A stretch of DNA of 64,000 nucleotides from Microlunatus flavus (GCF_900110855.1 NZ_FOFA01000008.1:68521-132520), one strand, 5' to 3'. Shown: positions 36,792 through 46,004, numbered from the stretch's first letter. A program made the numbers and translations. The notes: generated by a model from the sequence alone, not told the origin.

Positions 36792-37165
36792 CCGCGGTCG
36801 AGGTGCAGGATCGCGTCCACCTCGACCTTGACGTCGCGCAAGCCGGCCGCCACGAGCGTCCGCACCGGCGGTGCGGTGGGGAAGAACTCTGCGTACGCCC
36901 GGTTGAACTCCGGCGTGTACGCCAGGTCGGCGAGGTAGACGGTGACCTTGACGGCGTCGGCCAGGCTGGCTCCGGCGGCAGCGGCGACCGTCGCGAGGTT
37001 GCCCAGCGTCAGCCTCGTCTCCGTCGCGACGTCGGCGGGGGTGTAGGCACCGGTGCTGTCGCGCGGCACCTGCCCGGACACGTAGACGACGTCCCCGACC
37101 CGGACCGCGTGCGAGTAGTGGCCCGCGGGTGGCGGCGCCCCCGGCACGACGAACGTCTCCCTCAT
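36788..37165 (-). CDS. RidA/YjgF-family enamine/imine deaminase
   Basis: A 125-aa RidA-type protein. The family signature VGDVVYVSGQVPRD (residues about 23-36) and the C-terminal VKVEVDAILHLD are present, and the substrate-binding Arg fits RTLVAAG. RidA proteins hydrolyse reactive enamine/imine intermediates made by PLP enzymes or are subunits of pathway-specific deaminases. It is the first gene of the RidA-propeller-SDR set; the PLP aminotransferase is a few kb away. It is divergent from the VOC gene. Confidence 0.85.
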   Translation of the reverse strand: MRETFVVPGAPPPAGHYSHAVRVGDVVYVSGQVPRDSTGAYTPADVATETRLTLGNLATVAAAAGASLADAVKVTVYLADLAYTPEFNRAYAEFFPTAPPVRTLVAAGLRDVKVEVDAILHLDRG

Positions 37166-37338
37166 GGTCGGGAGCGTGCCAGCGCAGGGTGAGGGCCGAC
37201 AAGCGACGATCGCTGCCACGTGTGGTGAAGCATCCGTAACGAGTGGCCCCGGACGCCTCGGGCGGGTCGTCGCCGCGGCTCGCAGAACTGTCAGGACCCG
37301 CCGCCAGACTCGTGCCAGCCCACCCGCTTGGAGGAACC

Positions 37339-37752
37339 ATGGCCGCATCCCTCGCCGGCTCGCGCATCGACCACCTCAACCTCGCCGTCCCCGACCTCGA
37401 GCGCTCGGTGGCCTTCTACACCCCGGTGCTCGAGGTGCTGGGCATCACGACCCTGCTCGCCGTGCCCGCCGACCCCGACCACGACCAGCTGGCCATGCAC
37501 GGCTACGGGGTCGGCTACAAGCCCTTCTTCTGGCTCGTGGAGCAGGGCCGGATGGGCGAGAACGTGCACCTGGCCTTCACCTCCGACGACCGCGACGGTG
37601 TGCACCGTTTCTGGGACGCCGCGCTGGCCGCGGGTGCGCGGCCTCAGCTGCCGCCGGCGGTGCACGAGGAGTACCACCCGGCGTACTACGGCGCGTTCGT
37701 CCTCGACCCCGACGGCGTCAGTCTCGAGGCCGTCTGCCACGAGCCGGTCTGA
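37339..37752 (+). CDS. VOC-superfamily protein (glyoxalase/bleomycin-resistance fold)
   Basis: A 137-aa vicinal-oxygen-chelate protein. Metal-binding positions fit H12 (RIDHLNLAVPDLE) and the later His and Glu (ENVHLAF; SLEAVCHE). Two beta-alpha-beta-beta-beta modules are visible. GGAGG (37330-37334) precedes ATG 37339 by 4 nt; the longer frame to 37243 is not needed. Such proteins can be glyoxalases, dioxygenases, isomerases or resistance proteins; nothing here decides. Confidence 0.85.
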   Translation: MAASLAGSRIDHLNLAVPDLERSVAFYTPVLEVLGITTLLAVPADPDHDQLAMHGYGVGYKPFFWLVEQGRMGENVHLAFTSDDRDGVHRFWDAALAAGARPQLPPAVHEEYHPAYYGAFVLDPDGVSLEAVCHEPV

Positions 37753-37756
37753 CGCG

Positions 37757-39028
37757 TCAGGCCGAGGTCCCGCCGGCCACGCTCGCGCGGTCGGCCGCGG
37801 CCCGGCCCGCCTCCCAGCCGCGCACGTCGACCGAGGTGGTGCCTCCCTGCCGCACGTGGGGGAACTGCCGGTCGAACTCGGCGTCCACCGCGTCCGCCTC
37901 GCGCCGCAGCAGCGGCACGAGGTCGGTGCCGAAGGTGGCCGCCGCCGACCGGTCCGCCTCGCGCAGCCGCTCGCCGATGCGGGTGGCGTACGCGAGGAGG
38001 AACGAGCGGCGGAAGGTGGCCGACCGGTCGGAGGAGGCGTCGCCGCGGTGCCCCGTCTCCCCCATGGCCCGGGTGGCCTGGACCAGCAGCGAGGTGAAGA
38101 GCAGCTCGGTCTGGTCGACGTCGGTCGGCGTCCCGACGAGCACGGCGATGTCGTACGCGCTCATCAGGACGGTCCGGCAGCGGTTCGGCTCGGCGACCGC
38201 GTTCAGCAGGGTGGCCTTGACGTTGGCGTACGGGGACTGCAGGTGCACCCGGCGCGAGACGACCGGGACGTCCTCGTGCTGGAGCCCGCGGAGCACGGCC
38301 TCGTCCACGGCGTGCCGCGTCATCAGCTCCTGGGCCTTCTCGGTGAAGGTCTCGGCCTCGGCCGGGTGGTCGGTGGCCTCGGCCTTGGCCAGCAGCCCGC
38401 GGATGCGCGTGAGGAGCCGGTCCCGCCCGGGGGTCGACGCCGCCGCCCCGGACCCTGCGGATCCGGTCGACGTCGCGGCCGACCTCGGGCTGCGTCCCCA
38501 CTGCGAGGGCGACGGCCCCAGCGGCTCCAACGGCCGCAGCCCGGCCAACAGCTTGAGCAGCAGCAGCAGGTCGGTGAAGGTCCGGATCCGCGTGCTGGTG
38601 CTCGCGTCCGGGTCCACGGGCCGCCACGAGCCCCCCGGCGACCAGTCCTCAGGCGCCAGGTCGGCCAGCTGGTCCCGCCACGCCTGGGGCGCTCGCGCGA
38701 CCGCACCGCCGGCCGCGGCCTGCACCGCCACGAGCGCCCGCACGTGCGCACCCGTCCGTGAGCTGGTGCTCGCGGCGTGCACCAGGTCGCGCGGCTCCCA
38801 GCCGGCCTCCCACGCCCGGGCGACCCGGGCGCTCAGCTCGTCGACGAGCAGCCGCTCGACGGCGGCCAGGAGCACGGGGTCGCCGCCCCGCACGGTGTGA
38901 GCCACCGCGGCGCGCAGCCGGTGGACGTTCGAGCCGGCGGCCGCCCGGCTCCAGCCCTGCAGGACGGCGTACGCCTGGTCCCGCGTCGACGGCTGGTCGT
39001 CGGAGGTGACGACGGCGCTGGGACCCAT
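37757..39028 (-). CDS. DUF2786 domain protein
   Basis: A 423-aa protein. Residues about 203-246 match the DUF2786 pattern (RGLLAKAEATDHPAEAETF, AQELMTRHAVDEA), and residues 250-420 form the helical region often found with it. The N-terminal 200 residues are helical and contain a Ser/Thr/Gly linker near 175-200. Function not established. ATG 39028 sits 6 nt after a minus-strand CATCCT -10-like hexamer, suggesting a leaderless mRNA. The longer frame upstream is shadow of the LLM gene. Confidence 0.75.
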   Translation of the reverse strand: MGPSAVVTSDDQPSTRDQAYAVLQGWSRAAAGSNVHRLRAAVAHTVRGGDPVLLAAVERLLVDELSARVARAWEAGWEPRDLVHAASTSSRTGAHVRALVAVQAAAGGAVARAPQAWRDQLADLAPEDWSPGGSWRPVDPDASTSTRIRTFTDLLLLLKLLAGLRPLEPLGPSPSQWGRSPRSAATSTGSAGSGAAASTPGRDRLLTRIRGLLAKAEATDHPAEAETFTEKAQELMTRHAVDEAVLRGLQHEDVPVVSRRVHLQSPYANVKATLLNAVAEPNRCRTVLMSAYDIAVLVGTPTDVDQTELLFTSLLVQATRAMGETGHRGDASSDRSATFRRSFLLAYATRIGERLREADRSAAATFGTDLVPLLRREADAVDAEFDRQFPHVRQGGTTSVDVRGWEAGRAAADRASVAGGTSA

Positions 39029-39090
39029 GGCGCCAGGATGCCCGACCCCGCCGACGTTCCGGCGTGTCCGGCGCCGGGCGGCAGGACGCG

Positions 39091-39122
39091 AAGGACCCGG
39101 CCGCGAGGTCGCGGCCGGGTCC
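39091..39122 (-). terminator. Strong palindromic terminator after the LLM gene
   Basis: Fifteen-base arms (39091-39105 and 39108-39122) with a 2-nt centre, 25 nt beyond the LLM oxidoreductase stop. It separates that gene from the DUF2786 gene downstream. Confidence 0.75.
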
Positions 39123-39147
39123 TGCGTGCGTGAGCTGCGTCGAGAGG

Positions 39148-40167
39148 TCAGCGCCAGCCGAGGGCCGGGGCCACGTCCTTCACGATCGACTCGAGGATGT
39201 GGAGGTTGTAGTCCACGCCCAGCTGGTTGGGGATCGTCAGCAGCAGGGTGTCCGCGGCGTCGACCGCCTCGTCCTCCTTGAGGTCGCGGATCAGGTCCTC
39301 GATCTCGCCGGCGTACGTCTTGCCGAAGCGCGCGTTGCCGCCGTCCAGGAAGCCGACCGAGTCCTCGCTGCGCGTCTCGCGCCCGAAGTAGGCCCGGTCC
39401 ATCTCGTTGACGATCGGGAAGACGCTGCGGCTGACCGAGACCCGCGGGGTGCGCTCGTGTCCGGCCGCCTTCCACGCGTCGCGGAACCGCTGGATCTGCT
39501 CGGCCTGCAGCTGGTGGAACGGCACGCCCGTGTCCTCGGTGAGGAGCGTGGAGCTCATGAGGTTCATGCCCTGCTCGGCGGCCCACTCGGCCGTCGCGCG
39601 GGAGCCGGCGCCCCACCAGATGCGGTCGCGCAGGCCCGGGGAGTGCGGCTCGAGGCGCAGCAGGCCGGGCGGGTTCGCGAACATCGGGCGCGGGCTGGGC
39701 TCGGCGAAGCCCTCGCCCTCCAGCACCTGCAGGAGGATCTGCGTGTGCTCGCGGCCCATGTCGGAGGCGTCGGAGCCCTCGCGCGGCACGTGGCCGAAGT
39801 AGCGGAAGCCGTCGACGACCTGCTCGGGCGACCCACGGCTCACGCCGAGCTGCAGGCGCGAGTTGCTGATCAGGTCCGCGGAGCCGGCGTCCTCGGCCAT
39901 GTAGAGCGGGTTCTCGTAGCGCATGTCGATCACGCCGGTGCCGAGCTCGATGGTCTTGGTGCGCGCACCCATGGCGGCGAGCAGCGGGAACGGCGACGAG
40001 AGCTGGCGCGCGAAGTGGTGCACGCGCACGTACGCCCCGTCGACGCCGATCTCCTCCGCCCCGACGGCGAGGTCGATGCTCTGGTGCAGGACGTCCGAGG
40101 CCGACCGCGTCTGCGAGTGCGGCGACGGGTTCCAGTGACCGAAGGACAGGAAGCCGATCTTCTTCAT
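39148..40167 (-). CDS. LLM-class flavin-dependent oxidoreductase
   Basis: A 339-aa luciferase-like monooxygenase with a TIM barrel using FMN/F420. The start MKKIGFLSFGHWNPSP and the core AEEIGVDGAYVRVHHFARQL are typical of the subgroup annotated as MsnO8/putative luciferases; the RSVFPI and NQLGVDYN segments follow. It could be a monooxygenase or an F420 dehydrogenase. GGAGG precedes ATG 40167, and a -10 TAGCGT (40189-40194, minus) lies upstream. Confidence 0.85.
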   Translation of the reverse strand: MKKIGFLSFGHWNPSPHSQTRSASDVLHQSIDLAVGAEEIGVDGAYVRVHHFARQLSSPFPLLAAMGARTKTIELGTGVIDMRYENPLYMAEDAGSADLISNSRLQLGVSRGSPEQVVDGFRYFGHVPREGSDASDMGREHTQILLQVLEGEGFAEPSPRPMFANPPGLLRLEPHSPGLRDRIWWGAGSRATAEWAAEQGMNLMSSTLLTEDTGVPFHQLQAEQIQRFRDAWKAAGHERTPRVSVSRSVFPIVNEMDRAYFGRETRSEDSVGFLDGGNARFGKTYAGEIEDLIRDLKEDEAVDAADTLLLTIPNQLGVDYNLHILESIVKDVAPALGWR

Positions 40168-40174
40168 GCTGCCT

Positions 40175-40194
40175 CCAACGTTGGTTGAACGCTA
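40175..40194 (-). promoter_or_regulatory. Promoter and palindrome upstream of the LLM gene
   Basis: The minus-strand -10 TAGCGT is at 40189-40194. The perfect 10-bp palindrome CCAACGTTGG at 40175-40184 covers the expected start of transcription, so it could be an operator. Confidence 0.45.
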
Positions 40195-40328
40195 AATCTT
40201 CCCACGCCCGTCGGCCCTCCGCCACCCCCGGCCACGTCTGCTCGACCTTCTCGAGCCTGCTCGCTCTGCTGAGCGCGCAGACTCCGGAAGTTCGAGCAGG
40301 CAGACCCGGGACGACGGCGGAACCGGGG

Positions 40329-41279
40329 TCAGGAACCTTCGCGCTCGGCCCGGCGACGGCGCTTGCCGGCGTGCATGGCGGCGACGCGGGCGACGGGGAT
40401 CTCGTTCCCCTCGGCGACGAGGTCGGCGGGCAGGCCCTGGGCCGGGGGCATCAGCTCGCGCCAGAGGTCGCGGCCGTCGAGGAGCGCAGCGGCGTTGCGG
40501 ACGGTGAAGTCGGCGGGCGCGACGTCGTCGAGGTCGTCCCACGCCACCGGGAAGGACACGGGCAGCCCCGGACGTGCCCGCGGGCTGTACGTCGCGACGA
40601 CGGTCGCCCCGCCGGAGCGCGTCGAGTCCAGGAACACCTTGCCCTCGCGCTCGTCCTTGACGTACGCCGTGGTCGCGAGCGCCGGGTCGGCCCGCTCGGC
40701 GCGCGCGGCGACGGCGCGGCTGGCCGCTGCGGCATCCCAAACCGGCGTCCCGGCGAGCGGCACGAAGACGTGCACGCCCTTGGACCCACTGGTCTTCACC
40801 GCGCCGGTCAGGCCCGCCTCGGCCAGTGTCGCGCGGACCAGGTGCGCGGCGGCGACGACCTGCGCGAAGCCGGCACCCTCCGGCGGGTCGAGGTCCATGA
40901 CCAGGAAGTCGACGTGCTCGGGGTCGGCGAGCCGGACCAGCGGCACGTGCAGCTCGACCGCGCGCTGGTTGGCGAACCACACCAGCCCCCGCCGGTCCTC
41001 GACGACGGCGTACGAGACCTCGCGCTTGGATGCCTCGGCCCAGGAGGCGGTGCGGCGGATCCACGCGGGGGCGTACGCGGGGAGGTTCTTCTGCATGAAG
41101 GGCGCCGAGCCGGGGCGCACGCGCACGACGGACAGCGGCCGGTCGACGAGGCCCGGCAGGAGCTGCGGGGCGAGCGCGTCGAGGTGGTCGACCAGGTCGC
41201 GCTTGGTGACCCCGGCCCCGTCGAACAGCTCGGCGTCGAGGTGGCTCAGCGCGACGCCCTCACGCTCCTCGTCGGCCAT
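40329..41279 (-). CDS. LigD-type polymerase/primase domain protein (stand-alone)
   Basis: A 316-aa archaeo-eukaryotic primase-fold polymerase, like the PolDom of DNA ligase D and the stand-alone mycobacterial PolD proteins. Metal-binding acids sit in FLVMDLDPPEG (about 123-133) and VFLDSTRSGG; KTSGSKGVHVFVPL is the nucleotide-binding segment. No ligase or nuclease domain is fused, and no Ku gene is in the window. It may fill gaps in double-strand break or base repair. ATG 41279 follows a GATACT -10-like hexamer by 6 nt. A second paralogue lies at 55859. Confidence 0.87.
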   Translation of the reverse strand: MADEEREGVALSHLDAELFDGAGVTKRDLVDHLDALAPQLLPGLVDRPLSVVRVRPGSAPFMQKNLPAYAPAWIRRTASWAEASKREVSYAVVEDRRGLVWFANQRAVELHVPLVRLADPEHVDFLVMDLDPPEGAGFAQVVAAAHLVRATLAEAGLTGAVKTSGSKGVHVFVPLAGTPVWDAAAASRAVAARAERADPALATTAYVKDEREGKVFLDSTRSGGATVVATYSPRARPGLPVSFPVAWDDLDDVAPADFTVRNAAALLDGRDLWRELMPPAQGLPADLVAEGNEIPVARVAAMHAGKRRRRAEREGS

Positions 41280-41311
41280 GCCTCGAGTATCGGTCACCGG
41301 CCGGGAGCAGG

Positions 41312-41356
41312 AACGGGAAGGTTCCCGCACCATGGTGGTGCGGAAGCCTTCCCGTT
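41312..41356. terminator. Long palindrome ending the dnaK operon
   Basis: Twenty-one-base arms (41312-41332 and 41336-41356) with two mismatches and a 3-nt loop, 19 nt after the hspR stop. It is related in sequence to the hairpin at 55341-55395: both share the core GCACCACCATGGTGC and the outer AACGGG/CCCGTT. Confidence 0.75.
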
Positions 41357-41375
41357 GCTGGAGCTGCTCTGCGGC

Positions 41376-41822
41376 TCAGCGCGAGCCGATGGCGCGCGGG
41401 GCGCGCCAGGGGCGGTCGGGACCGCCCATGTGCACGCCGCCGGCGGGGTCGGCCGTGAAGACCCGGCTGCCGGGCGGGGCGCTGCGGATGAGCTGCAGCA
41501 GCTGGGTCAGGTCGCTGACCTTGGCCCGCAGGTCGTCGATCTCGTCCTGCATGGCCAGCACCCGCCGGATGCCCTCGAGGTTGACGCCCTCGTCCTGGCT
41601 CAGGCGCTGCACGAGCCGGAGCCGGGCGACGTCGCGCCGGGAGTAGCGGCGGCCGCGCTTGGCGGTGCGCCGCGGCACGACGAGACCCATCCGGTCGTAC
41701 GTCCGCAGCGTCTGCGGGTGCATGCCCGCGAGCTGCGCCGCGACGGAGATGACGAACACCGGCGCGTCGTGGTCGATGTGGCTGGGCAGCTGGTGCGACC
41801 CGGCGTGCTGCTCTGCCGCCAT
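41376..41822 (-). CDS. hspR: Heat-shock repressor HspR
   Basis: A 148-aa MerR-family repressor. The N-terminal helix-turn-helix and wing (FVISVAAQLAGMHPQTLRTYDRMGLV, residues about 22-70, split across the turn) is followed by a helical dimerisation region (about 75-112). In Streptomyces and mycobacteria HspR binds HAIR sites with DnaK as co-repressor, shutting off dnaK and clpB; four such sites occur in this window. Last gene of the operon, 47 bp after dnaJ. Confidence 0.95.
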   Translation of the reverse strand: MAAEQHAGSHQLPSHIDHDAPVFVISVAAQLAGMHPQTLRTYDRMGLVVPRRTAKRGRRYSRRDVARLRLVQRLSQDEGVNLEGIRRVLAMQDEIDDLRAKVSDLTQLLQLIRSAPPGSRVFTADPAGGVHMGGPDRPWRAPRAIGSR

Positions 41823-41869
41823 CGTTCCTCCTCCGCGCCGGTGTGTCGTCTGGTGCTACGTGGTGGTGC

Positions 41870-43051
41870 TCAGGTGCGGGCGAACAGCTTGGCCCGCGGG
41901 TTGCCGACCCCGACGGCCTCGCCGTACGAGGTGAGGGCCTCGCGCGCCTGCTCGGTCAGCGACTGGGGCACGACCACCTCGACGGTGACGAGCAGGTCGC
42001 CCTTGCCGCCGTCGCGCTTGGTCACGCCCTTGCCGCGGACCCGGAAGGTGCGCCCGTTGGGCGTGCCCTGCGGGACCCGGAGCTTGACCGGACCGCTGTC
42101 GAGCGTCGGCACCTCGATCTCGGCCCCGAGGGCGGCCTCGTTGAACGTCACCGGTGCGGTGAGCGTGAGGTTGTCGCCCTTGCGGCCGAAGATCGCGTGC
42201 GGGTTGACGTGCACGACGACGTAGAGGTCGCCGGCCGCACCGCCGTTCTCGCCGGCCCCGCCCTTGCCCTTGAGCCGGATGCGCTGGCCGTCGGTCACGC
42301 CCGCGGGGATCCGGACCTGCATGGTCCGCGTCGAGCGGGCGCGGCCGGAGCCGTGGCACACGGGGCAGGGGTCGTCGACCACCATGCCGCGGCCGCGGCA
42401 GTCGCGGCACGGCTCGGTGACGGCGAAGACGCCGCCCGACGCCGAGGTCTGCATGCCGCTGCCCTCGCAGGTCGGGCAGACCCGCGGGACCGTCCCGGCC
42501 TTGGCGCCGGTGCCGTGGCACGCGTCGCACGCGGCGTCGGACACCATCTGCATCGGCACCGTGACCCCGTTGATGGAGTCGCTGAAGTCGACAGTCACCT
42601 CGCCCTCCACGTCGCTGCCCCGACGGGGGCCGCGCTGGGTGGAGTAGCGCTGCGTACGGCCGCCGGCGCCGCCGCCCTGGCCGCCGAAGAGGCCGCCGAA
42701 CAGGTCGCCCAGCCCGGCGTCACCGCCGGAGGCGTTGCGGAACAGGTCCTCCATCGAGGGGCCGCCGCTCGTGCGCCCACCGCCGTTGGCCCCGGGGAAG
42801 CGGAACCCGCCCCCGCCGAAGAGCCGGCGAGCCTCGTCGTACTCCTTGCGCTTCTCCGGGTTGGAGAGCACGTCGTTCGCCTCGGAGACGTCCTTGAAGC
42901 GCTGTTCCGCCGCCGGGTTGCCGGGGTTCTGGTCCGGGTGGTTGTCCCGGGCCAGCTTGCGGTAGGCCTTCTTGATCTCCTCGGGCTTGGCGTCCTTCGA
43001 CACGCCCAGGACCTTGTAGAAGTCCTTCTCGATCCAGTCCTTGGTGCTCAT
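41870..43051 (-). CDS. dnaJ: Co-chaperone DnaJ
   Basis: A 393-aa type I Hsp40. J domain with HPD at residues 38-40, Gly/Phe-rich linker (about 75-120, [15 protein letters not shown]), and four zinc-binding CxxCxGxG repeats ([32 protein letters not shown]), then the C-terminal substrate-binding domains. It delivers clients to DnaK and stimulates its ATPase. 41 bp downstream of grpE. Confidence 0.96.
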   Translation of the reverse strand: MSTKDWIEKDFYKVLGVSKDAKPEEIKKAYRKLARDNHPDQNPGNPAAEQRFKDVSEANDVLSNPEKRKEYDEARRLFGGGGFRFPGANGGGRTSGGPSMEDLFRNASGGDAGLGDLFGGLFGGQGGGAGGRTQRYSTQRGPRRGSDVEGEVTVDFSDSINGVTVPMQMVSDAACDACHGTGAKAGTVPRVCPTCEGSGMQTSASGGVFAVTEPCRDCRGRGMVVDDPCPVCHGSGRARSTRTMQVRIPAGVTDGQRIRLKGKGGAGENGGAAGDLYVVVHVNPHAIFGRKGDNLTLTAPVTFNEAALGAEIEVPTLDSGPVKLRVPQGTPNGRTFRVRGKGVTKRDGGKGDLLVTVEVVVPQSLTEQAREALTSYGEAVGVGNPRAKLFART

Positions 43052-43092
43052 CTCGACGCCTCCCTTCGCTCAGAGATCTGCTGGTGTGGTGG

Positions 43093-43782
43093 TCAGGCCT
43101 GCTCGGCCGGGCCGGGCTGGCCCGGCACGTCGCCGGGGGCCTCGGCCGCCGGGTCGCCCGCCGGGGCCGAACCGTCCGGCTCGGCCACGGCGACGCGGGC
43201 CGGGCGCAGGACCCGCTCGCCGACGCGGTAGCCGGGCTGCAGGATCTCGACGCAGGTCGGACCCGTGACGTCGGGCGACAGCGAGTGCAGCAGGGCCTCG
43301 TGGACGTGCGGGTCGAAGGTGTCGCCCTTCTCCCCGAACGAGACGAGCCCGTGCTTGGCCGCGACGCCGGTGACGGCGTCGCCGACGGCCTTGAAGGCAC
43401 CGGTCAGCTCGCCGTGCTCGCCGGCCGACCGGATGTCGTCCAGCGCGGGGAGCAGGTCCTTGAGGACCGACTCGACCGCGGTCTTGCGGGACACGTCGCG
43501 GTCACGGTCGACCCGGCGCTTGTAGTTGACGTACTCGGCCTGGAGCCGCTGCAGGTCAGCGGTCCGCTCGGCCAGGGCCGTCTCCAGCTCGCTCACGCGG
43601 GTGTCCTTCTCTCCGGCCTGGTCGACCGGGGTGCTGGTGGTGTCGTCCGTCGACCCCGCGGGGGCGGGAGCCGCGGACTGCGGCTCCCGCACCTCGAAGG
43701 TCTCCGGGTCGATGCGGCGACGGTCGCGGACCGTGGGCCCGGTGCGCTCGCCCTCGTGCTCGGAAGCGGGGTGATCACTCAC
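43093..43782 (-). CDS. grpE: Nucleotide exchange factor GrpE
   Basis: A 229-aa GrpE. A disordered N-terminus (1-70), a long coiled coil (about 75-125, containing [20 protein letters not shown]) and the C-terminal beta-wing domain with [21 protein letters not shown]. An extra Ala/Pro/Gly tail closes the protein. It speeds ADP release from DnaK. Its ATG overlaps the dnaK stop (ATGA, 43779-43782), so translation is coupled. Confidence 0.95.
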   Translation of the reverse strand: MSDHPASEHEGERTGPTVRDRRRIDPETFEVREPQSAAPAPAGSTDDTTSTPVDQAGEKDTRVSELETALAERTADLQRLQAEYVNYKRRVDRDRDVSRKTAVESVLKDLLPALDDIRSAGEHGELTGAFKAVGDAVTGVAAKHGLVSFGEKGDTFDPHVHEALLHSLSPDVTGPTCVEILQPGYRVGERVLRPARVAVAEPDGSAPAGDPAAEAPGDVPGQPGPAEQA

Positions 43783-45656
43783 CGGGCGGTCCCGGCGTTG
43801 GTGTCGTCGTCGATGATCTCGGCGTCGACGACGTCGTCGTCAGCCGCACCCTGGGCGCCGTCCGTGCTCGCGCCGTCGGTGCTGCCACCGTCGGCGGAAC
43901 CCTGCTGCTGCGAGGCCTGGGCGGCCGCGTACATCGCCTGGCCCAGCTGGGCGGCGGCGGTGTTCAGCTTGTCGACGGCCGACTTCACCGCGTCGTCGTC
44001 CGTGCCCTCGAGCGCGGTCTTGACCTCGGCGATGGCCTCCTCGACCGGCTGCTTGGTCGAGTCGTCGATCTTGTCGGCGTTCTCGCTGATCAGCTTCTCG
44101 GTGCGGAAGACCAGGTTGTCCGCCTCGTTGCGCAGCTCGACGGCCTCGCGACGCTTGCGGTCCTCCTCGGCGTGCGCCTCGGCCTCGGACACCATGCGGC
44201 TGATGTCGTCCTTGCCCAGCGCGGAACCGCCGGTCACCGTCATGGACTGCTCCTTGCCGGTGGCGAGGTCCTTGGCGTGGACGTGCACGATGCCGTTGGC
44301 GTCGATGTCGAAGGCGACCTCGACCTGCGGGACACCGCGGGGAGCCGGCGGCAGGCCGGTCAGCTCGAAGTTGCCGAGCGACTTGTTGTCGCGGGCGAAG
44401 TCACGCTCGCCCTGGTAGACCTGGATCATCACCGACGGCTGGTTGTCGTCGGCCGTGGTGAAGACCTCGGACCGCTTGGTCGGGATCGTCGTGTTGCGCT
44501 CGATGATCTTGGTCATCACGCCGCCCTTGGTCTCGATGCCGAGGCTCAGCGGGGTGACGTCGAGCAGCAGGACGTCCTTGACCTCACCCTTGAGGACACC
44601 GGCCTGCAGGCTGGCGCCGAGGGCGACGACCTCGTCGGGGTTGACCGACTTGTTCGGGTCCTTGCCACCGGTGAGCTCCTTGACGAGCTCGGCGACGGCG
44701 GGCATGCGGGTGGAGCCGCCGACCAGGATGACGTGGTCGATCTTGCTCACGCTGATGTTCGCGTCGGCGATCACCGCGTTGAACGGCGTGCGGCAGCGGT
44801 CCAGCAGGTCGGAGGTCAGGCGCTGGAACTCCGAGCGCGTGAGCTTCTCCTCCAGGTGCAGCGGGCCCGAGGCGCCGAGGGTGATGTACGGCAGGTTGAT
44901 CGAGGTCTCGCTCGCGCTCGACAGCTCGATCTTCGCCTTCTCCGCGGCCTCCTGGAGGCGCTGCTTGGCGATCTTGTCCTGGCTGAGGTCGGTGCCGTTC
45001 TTGTTCTTGAACTGCTTGACCAGCCAGTCGACGATGCGGCCGTCCCAGTCGTCGCCGCCGAGGCGGTTGTCGCCCTTCGTGGCCTTGACCTCGAAGACGC
45101 CGTCACCGATCTCCAGCAGCGACACGTCGAACGTGCCACCACCGAGGTCGAAGACGAGGATGGTCTGGTCCGCGCCCCCCTTGTCCAGCCCGTACGCGAG
45201 GGCGGCGGCGGTCGGCTCGTTGATGATGCGGTCCACGGTCAGGCCCGCGATCTCGCCGGCCTCCTTCGTGGCCTGGCGCTCGGCGTCGGAGAAGTACGCC
45301 GGGACGGTGATGACCGCGTTGGTGACGGACTCACCGAGGTAGGCCTCGGCGTCCCGCTTCAGCTTCTGCAGCACGAACGCGCTGATCTGCTGCGGGCGGT
45401 AGGTCTTGTCGTCGATCTTCGTCGTCCAGTCGGTGCCCATGTGGCGCTTGACCGAACGGATGGTGCGCTCGACGTTGGTGACGGCCTGGCGCTTGGCGAC
45501 CTCGCCGACCAGGACCTCGCCGCCCTTGGCGAAGGCGACCACCGACGGGGTGGTCCGAGCGCCCTCGGCGTTGGGGATGACGGTGGGTTCCCCACCCTCG
45601 AGCACGGCGACGACGGAGTTGGTCGTCCCGAGGTCGATGCCGACTGCACGAGCCAT
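43779..45656 (-). CDS. dnaK: Chaperone DnaK (Hsp70)
   Basis: A 625-aa Hsp70. Nucleotide-binding domain (1-360) begins [18 protein letters not shown] and includes [17 protein letters not shown]; substrate-binding domain (about 375-510) and helical lid follow, with an acidic, Gly/Ser-rich C-terminal tail ending in DAEIIDD. The start is ATG 45656 with GGAGGA upstream; the longer frame to 45761 runs through the promoter and HAIR site and is rejected. First gene of dnaK-grpE-dnaJ-hspR. It also acts as HspR co-repressor in related species. Confidence 0.98.
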   Translation of the reverse strand: MARAVGIDLGTTNSVVAVLEGGEPTVIPNAEGARTTPSVVAFAKGGEVLVGEVAKRQAVTNVERTIRSVKRHMGTDWTTKIDDKTYRPQQISAFVLQKLKRDAEAYLGESVTNAVITVPAYFSDAERQATKEAGEIAGLTVDRIINEPTAAALAYGLDKGGADQTILVFDLGGGTFDVSLLEIGDGVFEVKATKGDNRLGGDDWDGRIVDWLVKQFKNKNGTDLSQDKIAKQRLQEAAEKAKIELSSASETSINLPYITLGASGPLHLEEKLTRSEFQRLTSDLLDRCRTPFNAVIADANISVSKIDHVILVGGSTRMPAVAELVKELTGGKDPNKSVNPDEVVALGASLQAGVLKGEVKDVLLLDVTPLSLGIETKGGVMTKIIERNTTIPTKRSEVFTTADDNQPSVMIQVYQGERDFARDNKSLGNFELTGLPPAPRGVPQVEVAFDIDANGIVHVHAKDLATGKEQSMTVTGGSALGKDDISRMVSEAEAHAEEDRKRREAVELRNEADNLVFRTEKLISENADKIDDSTKQPVEEAIAEVKTALEGTDDDAVKSAVDKLNTAAAQLGQAMYAAAQASQQQGSADGGSTDGASTDGAQGAADDDVVDAEIIDDDTNAGTAR

Positions 45657-45741
45657 GGTGTGTGTTCCTCCAGATAGGGAGTGGTCGATCCGGTGCTGTG
45701 TTCCGGTGCTGCTGGACCCGCCCCGGGTCTGCCCGGTGGTC

Positions 45742-45762
45742 CTTGAGTGCACTTGGCTCAAC
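45742..45762. promoter_or_regulatory. HAIR operator 1 of dnaK (HspR site)
   Basis: CTTGAGT (45742-45748), 7-nt spacer and GCTCAAC (45756-45762), a close match to the HAIR consensus. It overlaps the -10 of the dnaK promoter. Confidence 0.88.
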
Positions 45763-45790
45763 TATGCCACCGGCAGGATCATTCCCTCAA
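45760..45790 (-). promoter_or_regulatory. dnaK promoter, possibly dual sigma
   Basis: On the minus strand TTGAGG (45785-45790), 18 nt, CATAGT (45761-45766) fits a housekeeping promoter. The same stretch also reads GGAAT (45781-45785), 18 nt, GTT (45760-45762), which matches the SigR/SigH-type stress promoter. Either or both may be used. Confidence 0.6.
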
Positions 45791-45795
45791 TCGAG

Positions 45796-45816
45796 GTTGA
45801 GTCCTCGGGGCTCAAC
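45796..45816. promoter_or_regulatory. HAIR operator 2 of dnaK (HspR site)
   Basis: GTTGAGT (45796-45802), 7-nt spacer, GCTCAAC (45810-45816). It lies just upstream of the -35. Confidence 0.85.
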
Positions 45817-45861
45817 CAGGGTGCACCCTCGAGCCCGCCACCACCCCGCGAGACGCCCACC

Positions 45862-45989
45862 GAGCTTTGGCGGGAGGCCGGGGAACGCTCCCTGAGCTTT
45901 GGCGGGACGCCGGGGAACGCTCCCTGAGCTTTGGCGGGACGCCGGGGAACGCTCCCTGAGCTTGGGCGGGACGCCGGGGAACGCTCCCT
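45862..45989. repeat. Tandem array of four 32-bp units
   Basis: Units start at 45862, 45894, 45926 and 45958, each beginning GAGCTTTGGCGGGA (the last GAGCTTGGGCGGGA) and ending GGAACGCTCCCT, almost identical throughout. The array runs straight into a copy of the dispersed repeat (45983-46004). It sits between the dnaK promoter and the doxX-type gene. There are no spacers, so it is not a CRISPR. Confidence 0.9.
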
Positions 45990-46004
45990 GAGCCTGTCGA
46001 AGGG
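45983..46004. repeat. Dispersed repeat copy
   Basis: GCTCCCTGAGCCTGTCGAAGG followed by GC..., the same element as at 19639-19661 and, inverted, at 58706-58759. It is joined to the end of the tandem array. Confidence 0.8.

Noticed and set aside
45657-45761. 35-residue N-terminal extension of DnaK
   Set aside because: It would translate through the HAIR site and the promoter; [12 protein letters not shown] is the normal DnaK start and has a ribosome-binding site.
45862-45989. CRISPR array
   Set aside because: The 32-bp units touch each other with no spacers, and no cas gene is present.
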